In this document: piece by piece, positions 11,126 through 21,121 of the stretch
How positions within the stretch are numbered: the stretch's first letter is position 1
Layout: the number at the start of each line of letters is the position of its first letter
From: Nitrosomonadales bacterium
GTDB taxonomy: Bacteria > Pseudomonadota > Gammaproteobacteria > Burkholderiales > Gallionellaceae
Assembly: GCA_023259065.1 (NCBI GenBank)
Contig: JAHFQY010000001.1
Span: 66,072 to 130,071 of the forward strand
Direction: 5' to 3'
DNA: 64,000 nucleotides
Notes under the pieces: generated by a model
What the model was told of the DNA's origin: nothing
Seen by the model: only the letters and a program-made list of their open reading frames with translations
Databases searched by the model: none
Program-made: the position numbers and the translations under genes

Positions 11126-11246
11126 TCTGTGAGCACTTTTTTGCCGGCCTGCCTGTGCGGGTCGGCGGCGAGTCTTGCGGGTGGCTTCGAGTGATGAGCT
11201 AAGTCAGGGTTGGGAGATACACTATTAAGGCGATAGTGCAATTTGG

Positions 11247-11260
11247 TTGACGGGCGTCAG
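11247..11260. promoter_or_regulatory. Candidate FNR box upstream of ccoN
   Basis: TTGACGGGCGTCAG, close to TTGAT-N4-ATCAA; about 200 nt upstream of ccoN. Confidence 0.5.
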
Positions 11261-11453
11261 GGTTTTTTTGACTAAAAACTATTATGCTGGCGAGGTTATT
11301 ATGCGCAAGAGGCTAATTTGCGCAGATTTTTTGTAACATATTGAACAGTATTGTTTTTGTAGTAAAAGAGAGCGGCCGCCATGTTTATATATGCTGCACT
11401 GTAAATGTGAGGTTGCGTTTGTTTTTTGTAACTTGCTCTAGGAGGAGACTACT

Positions 11454-12884
11454 GTGGAAGCGACTCAAGCGACACCAGTAAAATATGATATGGACGTAGT
11501 CCGATGGTTTACCATCATGGCCGTCGTTTATCTGGTTGTGGGGACCCTGGTCGGTGTGTATATCGCATCCGAATTGGCGTGGCCATTTTTGAACTTTGAC
11601 ATTCCTGAAATTACCTTTGGTCGTTTGCGTCCGCTGCATACCAATGCGGTGATTTTTGCGTTCGGCGGCTGTACCTTGATGGCGACCGGTTATTACATGG
11701 TGCAACGCACCGGTGCCACCAAGCTGTGGAGCAACGGTCTGGCATGGTTCACCTTCTGGGGCTGGAACCTGATTATCGTTCTGGCCGTGATCACTCTGCC
11801 GCTGGGTATTACCCAGTCCAAGGAGTACGCCGAGCTGGAGTGGCCGATTGACATCATGATCACGATTGTGTGGGTGGCGTTCGGCCTGAACCACATTATG
11901 ACCACCGCAATCCGCAAGACATCGCATATCTACGTTTCCAACTGGTTCACCATGGGCATGATCATCATGATCTCCTATCTGCACCTGGTGAACAGCATGG
12001 CGATTCCCGTTAGCCTGACCCAGTCCTTCTCCATTTTCTCCGGCGTACAAGACGCCATGATTCAATGGTGGTGGGGTCACAATGCGGTGGGTTTCTACCT
12101 GACAGCCGGCTTCCTTGGCATCATGTACTACTTCGTTCCCAAGCAGGCTGGTCGTCCGGTGTTCTCATACCGTCTGTCCGTGCTGCACTTCTGGACGCTG
12201 AGCTTCGGCTACGTCTGGCTGGGTGCGCACCACCTGCAATACACCGCTCTGCCTGACTGGACCGGCTCCCTCGGCGCTGCCATCTCCCTGGCCATGATCA
12301 TCCCGTCATGGGGTGGTGCGATGAACGGCATGATGACCTTGTCCGGCGCATGGGACAAGCTGCGTACCGACTACGTGCTGCGCTTCCTGGTTGTGTCGCT
12401 GGCGTTTTACGCGATGTCCACCTTCGAAGGCCCGGTAATGTCGATCAAGACAGTCAATGCGCTGTCGCACTACACAGACTGGACCGTTGGTCACGTGCAC
12501 TCCGGCGCCCTGGGTTGGGTTGCCATGGTTTCCATGGGCGCGATCTACCATATGGTGATGAAGCTGTGGAATACAAAAATGTACTCCGACAACCTGGTGA
12601 ACGTGCATTTCTGGCTGGCTACAATCGGTGCAGTGGTTTACGTTGTGGCCATGTGGGTGTCAGGAATCATGCAGGGCTTGATGTGGCGTGATTATGACGA
12701 ATACGGCACCTTGACCTACACCTTCGTTGAATCCGTGTCTGCCATGCATCCGTACTACGCGATGCGCGCTATCGGCGGCATGATTTACAACCTGGGCGCC
12801 TGGATCATGCTGTTCAACGTGGTGATGACTGTGCGTCAGGCAACTGCTGCGCGTAGTGTTAACACTGCTACAGCTAACGCATAA
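11454..12884 (+). CDS. ccoN: cbb3-type cytochrome c oxidase subunit I
   Basis: 476 aa, multi-TM heme-copper oxidase with conserved His motifs ([24 protein letters not shown]); GTG start. Confidence 0.97.
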   Translation: MEATQATPVKYDMDVVRWFTIMAVVYLVVGTLVGVYIASELAWPFLNFDIPEITFGRLRPLHTNAVIFAFGGCTLMATGYYMVQRTGATKLWSNGLAWFTFWGWNLIIVLAVITLPLGITQSKEYAELEWPIDIMITIVWVAFGLNHIMTTAIRKTSHIYVSNWFTMGMIIMISYLHLVNSMAIPVSLTQSFSIFSGVQDAMIQWWWGHNAVGFYLTAGFLGIMYYFVPKQAGRPVFSYRLSVLHFWTLSFGYVWLGAHHLQYTALPDWTGSLGAAISLAMIIPSWGGAMNGMMTLSGAWDKLRTDYVLRFLVVSLAFYAMSTFEGPVMSIKTVNALSHYTDWTVGHVHSGALGWVAMVSMGAIYHMVMKLWNTKMYSDNLVNVHFWLATIGAVVYVVAMWVSGIMQGLMWRDYDEYGTLTYTFVESVSAMHPYYAMRAIGGMIYNLGAWIMLFNVVMTVRQATAARSVNTATANA

Positions 12885-12898
12885 GGAGCGAAATAATC

Positions 12899-13660
12899 AT
12901 GGCTGATAAAATTTATTCAACCAAGTTTCAGGACAAGCTGGAACGCAGCACTATCCTGATGTTCATCGTGTCCGCCATTGCAGTTGCTGTTGGCGGTATC
13001 GTGGAAATCGTGCCTTTGTTCTACCTGCCAAATACCGGCATGGGCAATGGAACGGCGCACAAAGACCAGAATGGCAACGTGATTGCCAGCGTGGTGTGGC
13101 AGCCCAAAGCCGGCCAGTCGCTGGATGACTGGCAGCCAGGCGATGGCGTGCGTCCATACAAGGCTCTGGAACTGGCTGGCCGCAGCGTATACCTGCGTGA
13201 GGGTTGCTACCTGTGCCACTCGCAGATGATCCGTCCGTTCCGCGACGAGAAAGACCGTTATGGCCACTACTCCATCGCTGAAGAGTCCATGTACGACCAT
13301 CCGTTCCAGTGGGGTTCCAAGCGTACAGGTCCTGACCTGGCTCGCGTAGGCGCCAAGTATTCCGATGAATGGCACCGCCGCCATCTGAAGTATCCACGTG
13401 ACGTTGTGCCTGAGTCTGTCATGCCTAACTTCTTCTTCCTCGACAAGAAGCCGGTTGATGTGGATAACACCGTAAAGACCATGCAGGTCATGACCAAGAT
13501 GCCTTTCAATCCTGTGCCCAAGGACATTTACACCGCGGATTACATCGCCGGTGCCAAGGCCCAGCTGGAAGGCAAGACAGAAATGGATGCAGTTATTGCT
13601 TACCTGCAGTCCTTGGGTAATCACGTCAAGTTCCAGGAAGGTGTGAACTACCGTGACTAA
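12899..13660 (+). CDS. ccoO: cbb3-type cytochrome c oxidase subunit II
   Basis: GCYLCHSQMIRP heme c motif; follows ccoN. Confidence 0.97.
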   Translation: MADKIYSTKFQDKLERSTILMFIVSAIAVAVGGIVEIVPLFYLPNTGMGNGTAHKDQNGNVIASVVWQPKAGQSLDDWQPGDGVRPYKALELAGRSVYLREGCYLCHSQMIRPFRDEKDRYGHYSIAEESMYDHPFQWGSKRTGPDLARVGAKYSDEWHRRHLKYPRDVVPESVMPNFFFLDKKPVDVDNTVKTMQVMTKMPFNPVPKDIYTADYIAGAKAQLEGKTEMDAVIAYLQSLGNHVKFQEGVNYRD

Positions 13661-13865
13661 GCTGATGGAGTACCTGCACACAGACTGGATGCAGATGACC
13701 TTGAATGACTGGCTGGGAGTGGCTTATACCGTGCTGGGCCTTCTGGCGATGATCGTGGTCTATGTAATGGTGCTCCATCCCAAGAACAAGGAGGCGTACA
13801 ACTCGCAGAGCGATATGGCGCTGCGTGATGACGACGAGCACAACAATTTGGGAGATAAACAATGA
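13653..13865 (+). CDS. ccoQ: cbb3-type cytochrome oxidase subunit CcoQ/FixQ
   Basis: 70 aa single-TM protein between ccoO and ccoP. Confidence 0.85.
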   Translation: MTKLMEYLHTDWMQMTLNDWLGVAYTVLGLLAMIVVYVMVLHPKNKEAYNSQSDMALRDDDEHNNLGDKQ

Positions 13866-14812
13866 GTGACAATCATAAATCCGCTGGTGGCGTGCCTACC
13901 ACCGGACACGTATGGGATGACGATCTGGCCGACCTGGTCAATCAGCCGCCAAAATGGTGGATGCTGGGCCTGACCGCCAGTGCAATCTGGGTAGTGGTGT
14001 ACTGGCTGATGTATCCGGCTGTTCCCGTTGCGTTGAACGGCAACTACTTCAAGGGCGTGGGCTTGCCAGGTTCCGGTCAGTGGACTGCTATCAAGGAACT
14101 GGAGGCTGACCAGAAGGAAGTGGATGCTGTGCGCAGCAAGTACGAGAACAAGCTGAAGGACATGACTCCTGCGGCGATTCTTGCTGACAGTGAGCTGACC
14201 GAGTACGTGACACGTTCCGGCAAGGTGCTGTTCAGTGACAATTGCGCGGCTTGTCATGGCCAGAACGGCGCTGGCACCATTCAAAAGGGCGGCAAATTCG
14301 CCATGCGCGAGCAGGGCTATATGGCGCCAATGCTGAATGACGATGACTGGCTCTTTGGCGGCACCATCGACAAGATCCATGAAACCGTTTCCGGCGGCCG
14401 CCAGGGCGTGATGACGGCGCACAAGGATACCTTGTCGGGGCAGCAAATCGACGACGTGGCCAAGTGGGTGCTGGCCAGCAGCGAAGGCAATGGCAATGCG
14501 CCTGAGTTTGCAGCCGGCAAGAAGGTATTCGCAAGCAGTGACTGCGCATCCTGTCATGGTGCTGATGGCAAGGGCATGCAGGCCATGGGCTCTGCCAACC
14601 TGACAGACAAGATCTGGCGTTTTGACGGCTCTCTGGAAGGCATCAAGCAGACCATTACCTACGGTGTAAACGTGGGCCCTGACGCTCGCAACGCGGTAAT
14701 GCCAAACTTCACCGAAGCCGGCAAGCTGACACCGGCCGAGATCAAGAAGCTGGCTGTGTATGTCTACAAGCTGGGCGGTGGTAAAGCCGACGCTGCTGTA
14801 GCTGCTAAATAA
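13862..14812 (+). CDS. ccoP: cbb3-type cytochrome c oxidase subunit III (diheme)
   Basis: CAACH and CASCH motifs; N-terminal HVWDDDLADLVNQPPKWW. Confidence 0.97.
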   Translation: MSDNHKSAGGVPTTGHVWDDDLADLVNQPPKWWMLGLTASAIWVVVYWLMYPAVPVALNGNYFKGVGLPGSGQWTAIKELEADQKEVDAVRSKYENKLKDMTPAAILADSELTEYVTRSGKVLFSDNCAACHGQNGAGTIQKGGKFAMREQGYMAPMLNDDDWLFGGTIDKIHETVSGGRQGVMTAHKDTLSGQQIDDVAKWVLASSEGNGNAPEFAAGKKVFASSDCASCHGADGKGMQAMGSANLTDKIWRFDGSLEGIKQTITYGVNVGPDARNAVMPNFTEAGKLTPAEIKKLAVYVYKLGGGKADAAVAAK

Positions 14813-14865
14813 ATGCCCCAATAACTGCACGGCGCAAGCCGTGCGGTATTCTCAAGGAGATTTAA

Positions 14866-14994
14866 ATGCATACACATGACATGGTATTTTGGGGCGTGAT
14901 GATCGCCTTTGGTGGTTCTGCCCTGGTTCTGGTCTGGTTGGGATTCATGTTGTGGCGCAACATGAACGACAAGAGCAAGAACGACGGCAAGTAA
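14866..14994 (+). CDS. Small single-TM protein (42 aa) in the cbb3 operon
   Basis: MHTHDMVFWGVMIAFGGSALVLVWLGFMLWRNMNDKSKNDGK; AAGGAG Shine-Dalgarno just upstream; between ccoP and a terminator; below the ORF-track size cutoff. Confidence 0.75.
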   Translation: MHTHDMVFWGVMIAFGGSALVLVWLGFMLWRNMNDKSKNDGK

Positions 14995-15015
14995 GCCTGG
15001 CTGCGCCAGAAACAA

Positions 15016-15041
15016 AGAGGAGCTAACACTCCTCTTTTTTT
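15016..15041 (+). terminator. Rho-independent terminator
   Basis: AGAGGAG-ctaaca-CTCCTCT followed by TTTTTT. Confidence 0.85.
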
Positions 15042-15160
15042 CATTTTGCAATTGATCAGGGCAACTCTGTTTCTGTTTCGCGGCTGATTCGCGGAATAAA
15101 AACAAAGTTATCTTGGAATACAGCGCCCTGGTTCACAGGGCATAATCTTTTGGAGTCATT

Positions 15161-16588
15161 ATGAGCAATCCTGCAACAGGCACCGAGTCCGGTCATGTAA
15201 CCGGACTATATCGCGAACACGAGGAATGGACAGTCAATACCGGCGGGAAAACCATCCACGCCAAGCGCATGCCGGGTTTCTTCCGCACAATGAAATACTT
15301 TACCGCGTTGACGTGGCTGGTTTTCTTCCTCGGCGCCTATCCGCGTTGGCATGGCAAGCAGGCCATTCTTTTTGATGTCACCAATCGCCAGTTTCATTTC
15401 TTCAACATTACCATCCTGCCACAGGATATCTGGATGCTCTCCCTGCTGTTGTTGCTGATGGCGATGACCCTGTTTGCCGTGACCTCGGTGGCTTCGCGCG
15501 TATTTTGCGGATACTTCTGCTTTCAGACGGTATGGACAGATGTGTTTACCTGGATAGAGGAAAAAATCGAAGGTCAGCCCGGGCAGCGCCGCAAGCTGGA
15601 TGGGGCGCCCTGGAGCGTGACAAAAGTCCGCTTGAAGCTGATGAAACATGCAGCCTGGCTGGCGATCTCGGTGCTGACGGGCATCAGCTTCTCCATATGG
15701 TTCGTGGATGCGTTTGACTACTGGCATGACCTGCTCACGCTCAACTTGCCTGTCATAGGCTGGGCGACACTGGTCGCCTTTATTCTCGGCACCTACATCC
15801 TCGCGGGATTCTTGCGCGAGCAGACCTGCTTCTGGCTCTGTCCTTACGCACGCATTCAAGGCGTGATGACAGATGCGCAAACCATCCTGCCTACCTATGA
15901 TGAAAACCGCGGTGAACCGCGCGGCAAATTGCGCCGCCATGAAGAAGGCGCGGCGAAACAGGGGGATTGCATCGACTGCTTCCAGTGCGTGCAGGTATGC
16001 CCAACCGGTGTGGATATACGCCAGGGGCAGCAGCTTGGATGCATTACCTGCGGGTTGTGCCTGGACGCCTGTGACTCAGTCATGGACAAGATCGGCCGTC
16101 CACGCGGCCTGATACGTTATGCCTCGCTGGACGAGATGGAAGGGCGCCCGGTCAAGAAGCTGTACCAGCATCCGCGCACCTTTGTGTACATCGGCATTAT
16201 CCTGCTGGCACTGAGTGGAATCATCTACGGCCTGACTCACCTCGGGGCACTGGTGCTGAGAGTGGCTCCGGAGCGCCAGCCCCTGTTTGTGCGCATGAGT
16301 GACGGCTCAATCCAGAACAAATACGTGTTCAAGGTGCTGAACAAGACCAACAAGGACATGTATGTGACAGTCAAGGCTGAAGACGGGATCAGCGGCCAGC
16401 AGATCATCGGCGCTGAACAGCCAATACTTGTGTATCACGGCAGGGCAACGCCATTCACGATTTTCGTGAAGGCGCCGGAGAAAAATATTCACGAGGAAAT
16501 TACACCTATCGAATTTCGTGTGGAGGGTGTGGACCACCCTGAAATTTCTTCCGAATACCAGACCATGTTCAATGGCCCCAAGCCATGA
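15161..16588 (+). CDS. ccoG: Cytochrome c oxidase accessory protein CcoG (polyferredoxin)
   Basis: CIDCFQCVQVCPTGVDIRQGQQLGCITCGLCLDAC; C-terminal Ig-like domain. Confidence 0.95.
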   Translation: MSNPATGTESGHVTGLYREHEEWTVNTGGKTIHAKRMPGFFRTMKYFTALTWLVFFLGAYPRWHGKQAILFDVTNRQFHFFNITILPQDIWMLSLLLLLMAMTLFAVTSVASRVFCGYFCFQTVWTDVFTWIEEKIEGQPGQRRKLDGAPWSVTKVRLKLMKHAAWLAISVLTGISFSIWFVDAFDYWHDLLTLNLPVIGWATLVAFILGTYILAGFLREQTCFWLCPYARIQGVMTDAQTILPTYDENRGEPRGKLRRHEEGAAKQGDCIDCFQCVQVCPTGVDIRQGQQLGCITCGLCLDACDSVMDKIGRPRGLIRYASLDEMEGRPVKKLYQHPRTFVYIGIILLALSGIIYGLTHLGALVLRVAPERQPLFVRMSDGSIQNKYVFKVLNKTNKDMYVTVKAEDGISGQQIIGAEQPILVYHGRATPFTIFVKAPEKNIHEEITPIEFRVEGVDHPEISSEYQTMFNGPKP

Positions 16589-16622
16589 TGCCGGGTAATC
16601 GGACAACAGTGGAGAGCATGAA

Positions 16623-17174
16623 ATGATTTCGCAAAAGAACAAACAGGGCTGGCGCAACCCGTGGGTGTTTGCACTGGTGGCGATTATCCTGGTGGCGCTG
16701 CTGAACAACGGGCGCATGCTGTGGGATGCCTTTCACCATCGTGTGCGCATGCTGGATGAGAGCTACAGCGTGAAGAGCCACAAGGATGAGGCCAAGTGGG
16801 TGCAGCAGCAGGCTGAGCGCACAACGCTGGGGTGGCAGGCCAGCCTGCGTTCCGCGCAGCAGTTGAAGAATGACAGCATGGCCACGCCAAGCGCCGCCAG
16901 ATTCATCCTGGTGGCCAGCCCGGCCGTGTTCCAGTTCGACCTGAAAGACCGCGATGGCAAGCCTTTGCAGGGCGCCCAGGTGCAGGTCAATGCACAGTGG
17001 CCGGGCAGCCAGACCTTCGACTTCAACGGCACACTGCAGGAATCCGCACCGGGCCATTATGTGGGCAGCATGACCTTCCCGCGTACAGGTAACTGGGATC
17101 TGGTGATCAATGCCCGGCAGGACGGGCGCCTGTTCGATCTGGAACAGAAAGTGTTTGTCGCAGTCGCGCAATAA
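16623..17174 (+). CDS. ccoH: FixH/CcoH family protein
   Basis: N-terminal TM plus FixH-like domain, between ccoG and ccoI. Confidence 0.85.
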   Translation: MISQKNKQGWRNPWVFALVAIILVALLNNGRMLWDAFHHRVRMLDESYSVKSHKDEAKWVQQQAERTTLGWQASLRSAQQLKNDSMATPSAARFILVASPAVFQFDLKDRDGKPLQGAQVQVNAQWPGSQTFDFNGTLQESAPGHYVGSMTFPRTGNWDLVINARQDGRLFDLEQKVFVAVAQ

Positions 17175-17191
17175 TTCAAGCAGCAAATCTG

Positions 17192-19654
17192 ATGCAGCAA
17201 ACAAGCAGCAACTCACAAGCGCACGCCGGCTGTTTCCACTGCGGGCTGGCGATTCCCGATGACGCAAATTATCACCATCGCCTGGATGGCGAGTTGCGTG
17301 ATTTCTGCTGCTTCGCGTGCCAGTCGGTATGCGAGGCAATTTATGATGCCGGCCTGCAGGGCTATTACCAGCGCACGCCGGAGGGAGTGCTGCTGGCGCC
17401 GCCGCCGACGCCGCCCAAAGATATCGAGATGTATGACCTGGAGGATGTGCAGCAGGAGTACGTGACCTGCCAGGGCGAGATACGCGACATACACCTGCTG
17501 GTCGAGGGCATCCATTGCGCAGCGTGCGTGTGGCTGATCGAGCGCGGCATGATGCGCACGCCGGGAGTGCAGCAGGCCAACGTAAACATGGCCGGAAAAC
17601 GCCTGCACCTGCGCTGGGATAATCAGCGCGTCAAACTTTCCGCCATCATCCGCCTGCTCTCAAAGATCGGCTATGCCGGCGTCCCTTACGACCCGGAAGC
17701 GGCCGAAGGGTCGATCAAGAAGACCAATCGCGCCATGCTGTTCCGCCTGATTTTTGCAGGCTTCACCATGATGAACCTGATCTGGATTTCCATCGCGCTA
17801 TACAGCGGTGCGAACGATGGAGAGTTCAGGAATTTTTTCCACTGGATGGGCTGCGCTCTCGCCACGCCCACCCTGCTTTACTCCGGTTACCCCTTCTACA
17901 AGGGCGCGTGGAGCGGCTTGCGCAATGCTCGCCTGACCATGGATCTGCCCATCGCCATCGGGCTTAGCGTGACCTATACCTACTCGCTGTATGTCACCAT
18001 CGCGGGCAGCAAGGCGGGCGAGGTGTATTTCGACACGGTGACCAACCTGATCTTTGTCATTCTGGTGGGGCGCTATCTGGAAGGCATGTTCCGCCACCAG
18101 GCAGTGTCCGCGACCAACCGCCTGATGGAACTGCAGCCGCGCGTGGCGACTGTGCTGAACAATGGAGAGGAAAAAATAACCTCGATACGCGCGGTTAAGA
18201 TAGGTGATCGCCTGCTGGTCAAGCCGGGCAGCAAGATTCCCATGGACGGCATTGTGTGCGAGGGGCGCAGCTCGGTCGATGAATCCATGCTCAGCGGCGA
18301 GTCCATGCCGGTTTCCAAGCATGCAGGCGACCACGTTGCAGCGGGCACATTGAATACCAGCGGCGCGCTGGTGATGGAAGTGCAGGCCAGCCTGCAGGAT
18401 TCCACCCTGTCCAAAATCATCCGCCTGGTCGAGGAGGCGCAGTCATCCAAGGCGCCGATACAGCGCCTGGCGGACACGATAGTGCCGTGGTTTGTGCTGG
18501 TCACGCTGATATGCGCGGGGCTTACATTCTTCGCCTGGTCGGCGCATTTCGAGCTGGGCTTGATGGCGGCCACATCCGTGCTGATTATTACCTGCCCCTG
18601 CGCGCTGGGCATGGCCACCCCCATGTCCATTGCAGTGGCCTCGGGGCTGGGAGCCAAGCACGGCATTCTGATCAAGAACGGCGTGGTGCTCGAAACATTA
18701 TCCAGGGTCACCCATTTTGTTTTTGACAAAACCGGCACCCTCACCGAAGGCAGGATGCGGGTGGAGCGCACCCTCGTCGTTGCCGGGCAGGATGCCGGCC
18801 AGCTGCTGGCTGATGCGGCAGCGGTGGAGCGTTTTTCCGAGCACAGCGTGGCGCAGGCCATCGTGCGCGAGGCAGACGAACAACAGCTGCCTTACCGCAA
18901 TATGGATGTGACAGGATTCCATGCCAGCGCAGGCTTGGGGGTGGAGGCGCAGCTAGGTGGCAAGCGCATGTTGTTGGGCACGCTGGAGTGGCTCAGGCGC
19001 AAGGAAGTGGCGCTGGATGAGGGCTTGCTGGCGCAACTGCCCGCGTTGGAAGCGGAGGCAAAAACCTGTGTGCACTGCGCCGTGGCCGGGCGTCATGTTG
19101 CCATGCTGGTGCTGGCCGACACCCTGCGCCCGGATGCGCCGGGCCTGATCAACACCCTGCGCGAGGCCGGCATAGGCATGACCCTGTTGAGCGGTGATCG
19201 CAAGCCCGTGGCGGAAGCCATTGCGCGCCAGCTGGGCGGCATGGAGGTGATCGCCGAGGTGCTGCCGCAGGACAAGGACAGGGTGATACAACAGTTGCAG
19301 CAGCGCGGCGAGTGCGTGGCCATGGTGGGTGACGGCATCAACGATGCGCCGGCGCTGATCCGCGCCGACGTGGGAATCGCGCTGGGCTCGGGCACGGATG
19401 TGTCGGTGGAAAGTGCGGACATCGTGCTGATGAAAAACGAGCTGGACAAGGTGCGCTTGGCCACCCTGCTGTCGCGCCGTACCCTGCGCACCATCAAGCA
19501 GAATATCGGCCTGTCGTTCGTGTATAACAGCATCATGGTGCCGCTGGCGATGATGGCCCACGTCACCCCGCTGGTGGCTGCCATCACCATGCCGATCAGC
19601 TCCTTGCTGGTGATAGGCAATGCGGCGCGCATCCGCAATTTGTTCAGGCAATAG
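17192..19654 (+). CDS. ccoI: Copper-translocating P-type ATPase for cbb3 maturation
   Basis: CxxC HMA region (GIHCAACVW), CPC metal motif (ITCPCALGMATP), DKTGTLTEG. Confidence 0.95.
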   Translation: MQQTSSNSQAHAGCFHCGLAIPDDANYHHRLDGELRDFCCFACQSVCEAIYDAGLQGYYQRTPEGVLLAPPPTPPKDIEMYDLEDVQQEYVTCQGEIRDIHLLVEGIHCAACVWLIERGMMRTPGVQQANVNMAGKRLHLRWDNQRVKLSAIIRLLSKIGYAGVPYDPEAAEGSIKKTNRAMLFRLIFAGFTMMNLIWISIALYSGANDGEFRNFFHWMGCALATPTLLYSGYPFYKGAWSGLRNARLTMDLPIAIGLSVTYTYSLYVTIAGSKAGEVYFDTVTNLIFVILVGRYLEGMFRHQAVSATNRLMELQPRVATVLNNGEEKITSIRAVKIGDRLLVKPGSKIPMDGIVCEGRSSVDESMLSGESMPVSKHAGDHVAAGTLNTSGALVMEVQASLQDSTLSKIIRLVEEAQSSKAPIQRLADTIVPWFVLVTLICAGLTFFAWSAHFELGLMAATSVLIITCPCALGMATPMSIAVASGLGAKHGILIKNGVVLETLSRVTHFVFDKTGTLTEGRMRVERTLVVAGQDAGQLLADAAAVERFSEHSVAQAIVREADEQQLPYRNMDVTGFHASAGLGVEAQLGGKRMLLGTLEWLRRKEVALDEGLLAQLPALEAEAKTCVHCAVAGRHVAMLVLADTLRPDAPGLINTLREAGIGMTLLSGDRKPVAEAIARQLGGMEVIAEVLPQDKDRVIQQLQQRGECVAMVGDGINDAPALIRADVGIALGSGTDVSVESADIVLMKNELDKVRLATLLSRRTLRTIKQNIGLSFVYNSIMVPLAMMAHVTPLVAAITMPISSLLVIGNAARIRNLFRQ

Positions 19655-19664
19655 GAGGCAGCAA

Positions 19665-19877
19665 ATGGAAGTGATTTACAGTTTGATCCCGGGCATGACC
19701 TTCTTTGGGCTGATCATGGTTGCCGTGCTGATCTGGGCGGTGCGCAAAGGGCAGTATGAGGACATGGAAGGAAACGCCAGCCGCATACTGCTGGATGACG
19801 ATGAAGACGCCATGTTGACCAAGCAGCCGGAAGAGGCTGCCAAGCAGAAGGACATGCCGTCAGGCGGCAAGCAGTAG
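19665..19877 (+). CDS. ccoS: cbb3-type cytochrome oxidase assembly protein CcoS
   Basis: MEVIYSLIPGMTFFGLIMVAVLIWAVRKGQYEDMEGNASRILLDDD; ATG at 19665 with AGGAGG upstream. Confidence 0.93.
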   Translation: MEVIYSLIPGMTFFGLIMVAVLIWAVRKGQYEDMEGNASRILLDDDEDAMLTKQPEEAAKQKDMPSGGKQ

Positions 19878-19880
19878 GCC

Positions 19881-20552
19881 TTACTTCAGCACCTCGCCAC
19901 TGGCCAGCAGCGGTGCGCGCAATTGCTCGAAATCCCTGGGTGACACATACTGCAACAAGGGTTTTTCATCGCCGCCCAGGGTGACATCCAGCCCGTGCTG
20001 CGGATACAGCCAGTGCACCGCGCCACTCTTGTTCTCACGTATGCGCTCGGCAGGCGTGCCAAAGCGTTTATTCAGGACTGCTTCTTCCAGACGCACAGTG
20101 GGCAAATAACTCAGGCTGGAAATCGGCGCCTTGCGCACCCTGGCTAGGTCATCGGTATTCAGCGTGATGCGCTTGCCGCTGGCAGTCGCATTCATGCGCA
20201 AGCCCCGATCAAACATACCCTGTAATTCCTCGGCAGGCACGGCGATGGTCAGCACGATTTTTGCCTTCAGCCCGTTCATTTTGACTTCTTCAAAGAAAGC
20301 CTCGACCACCATCTTGCCCGCGCTGGCCTTGAACAGGCTGACTTCGGCGGCCTCCTGGTAAATTTGCTCGGCATCGCTCAGGTTGCTTGAGCCCAGGGTT
20401 ACGCCGAGAACATGGGTGGTGTCCGGGGTGGGGTGGGTGATACGCCAAGGCAGCGTGTCGCCCGTGTTGGCGGTTTTGTCCGGCAACAGCCAGGCTATGG
20501 TGATCAATGCAAGCAGCAGGCCGGCGATGCCCAGAATAATTCTTTTATCCAT
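19881..20552 (-). CDS. Uncharacterised membrane-anchored protein
   Basis: MDKRIILGIAGLLLALITIAWLLPDK N-terminal TM plus extracytoplasmic domain; no family recognised. Confidence 0.75.
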   Translation of the reverse strand: MDKRIILGIAGLLLALITIAWLLPDKTANTGDTLPWRITHPTPDTTHVLGVTLGSSNLSDAEQIYQEAAEVSLFKASAGKMVVEAFFEEVKMNGLKAKIVLTIAVPAEELQGMFDRGLRMNATASGKRITLNTDDLARVRKAPISSLSYLPTVRLEEAVLNKRFGTPAERIRENKSGAVHWLYPQHGLDVTLGGDEKPLLQYVSPRDFEQLRAPLLASGEVLK

Positions 20553-20560
20553 GGTGTGGC

Positions 20561-21061
20561 TTATTCCTGTGGTGCGGGGTAGGCGGCCGCGGCCGAGGGC
20601 GGGACCTTGCCGATCTTGCACTGGTGTTCGGCATCAAACTCAAGCACCACCAGCACCAGCAGGGTCACCATGAACGGCAGCAGCCCCACGCCGAAGGTGA
20701 GCGCCTTGGTGGTCAGTGTGGTCAGGCCCATGGCGTGGCCGCCAAAATAAATTGCGGCGCTGAAGGTTCCTACCACCAGGAACAACAGCAGGAATGTGCG
20801 TGCACGTTTGGCGGCCAGTTGCCAGTGGCAGCGTACAAACCACGACGCTTCGCGCGTCAGCGCGCGCCGGGCGTTGATCAGGATGTAGCCCAGAATGGCA
20901 ATCGAAATGACGGGCACCAGCAGGGTGGGAATGAGGCTTTGTTTCATCATGCTGACAGCGACCAGAAACAGGAAAATATGATTCACGATCAGGTTGAACA
21001 GCAGCGCTGCATGTAAATGCCGGGCGCGTTTCATTTCTGCGCCACTGATTTGCTCACTCAT
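20561..21061 (-). CDS. Uncharacterised multi-TM protein
   Basis: 166 aa with about 4 hydrophobic segments; next to the preceding gene on the same strand. Confidence 0.7.
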   Translation of the reverse strand: MSEQISGAEMKRARHLHAALLFNLIVNHIFLFLVAVSMMKQSLIPTLLVPVISIAILGYILINARRALTREASWFVRCHWQLAAKRARTFLLLFLVVGTFSAAIYFGGHAMGLTTLTTKALTFGVGLLPFMVTLLVLVVLEFDAEHQCKIGKVPPSAAAAYPAPQE

Positions 21062-21121
21062 TTGATTTCCTTAATGTTGAATGGGATTGGGACAGGGAGG
21101 GATTCTTGCGTGCTGCGGGAA

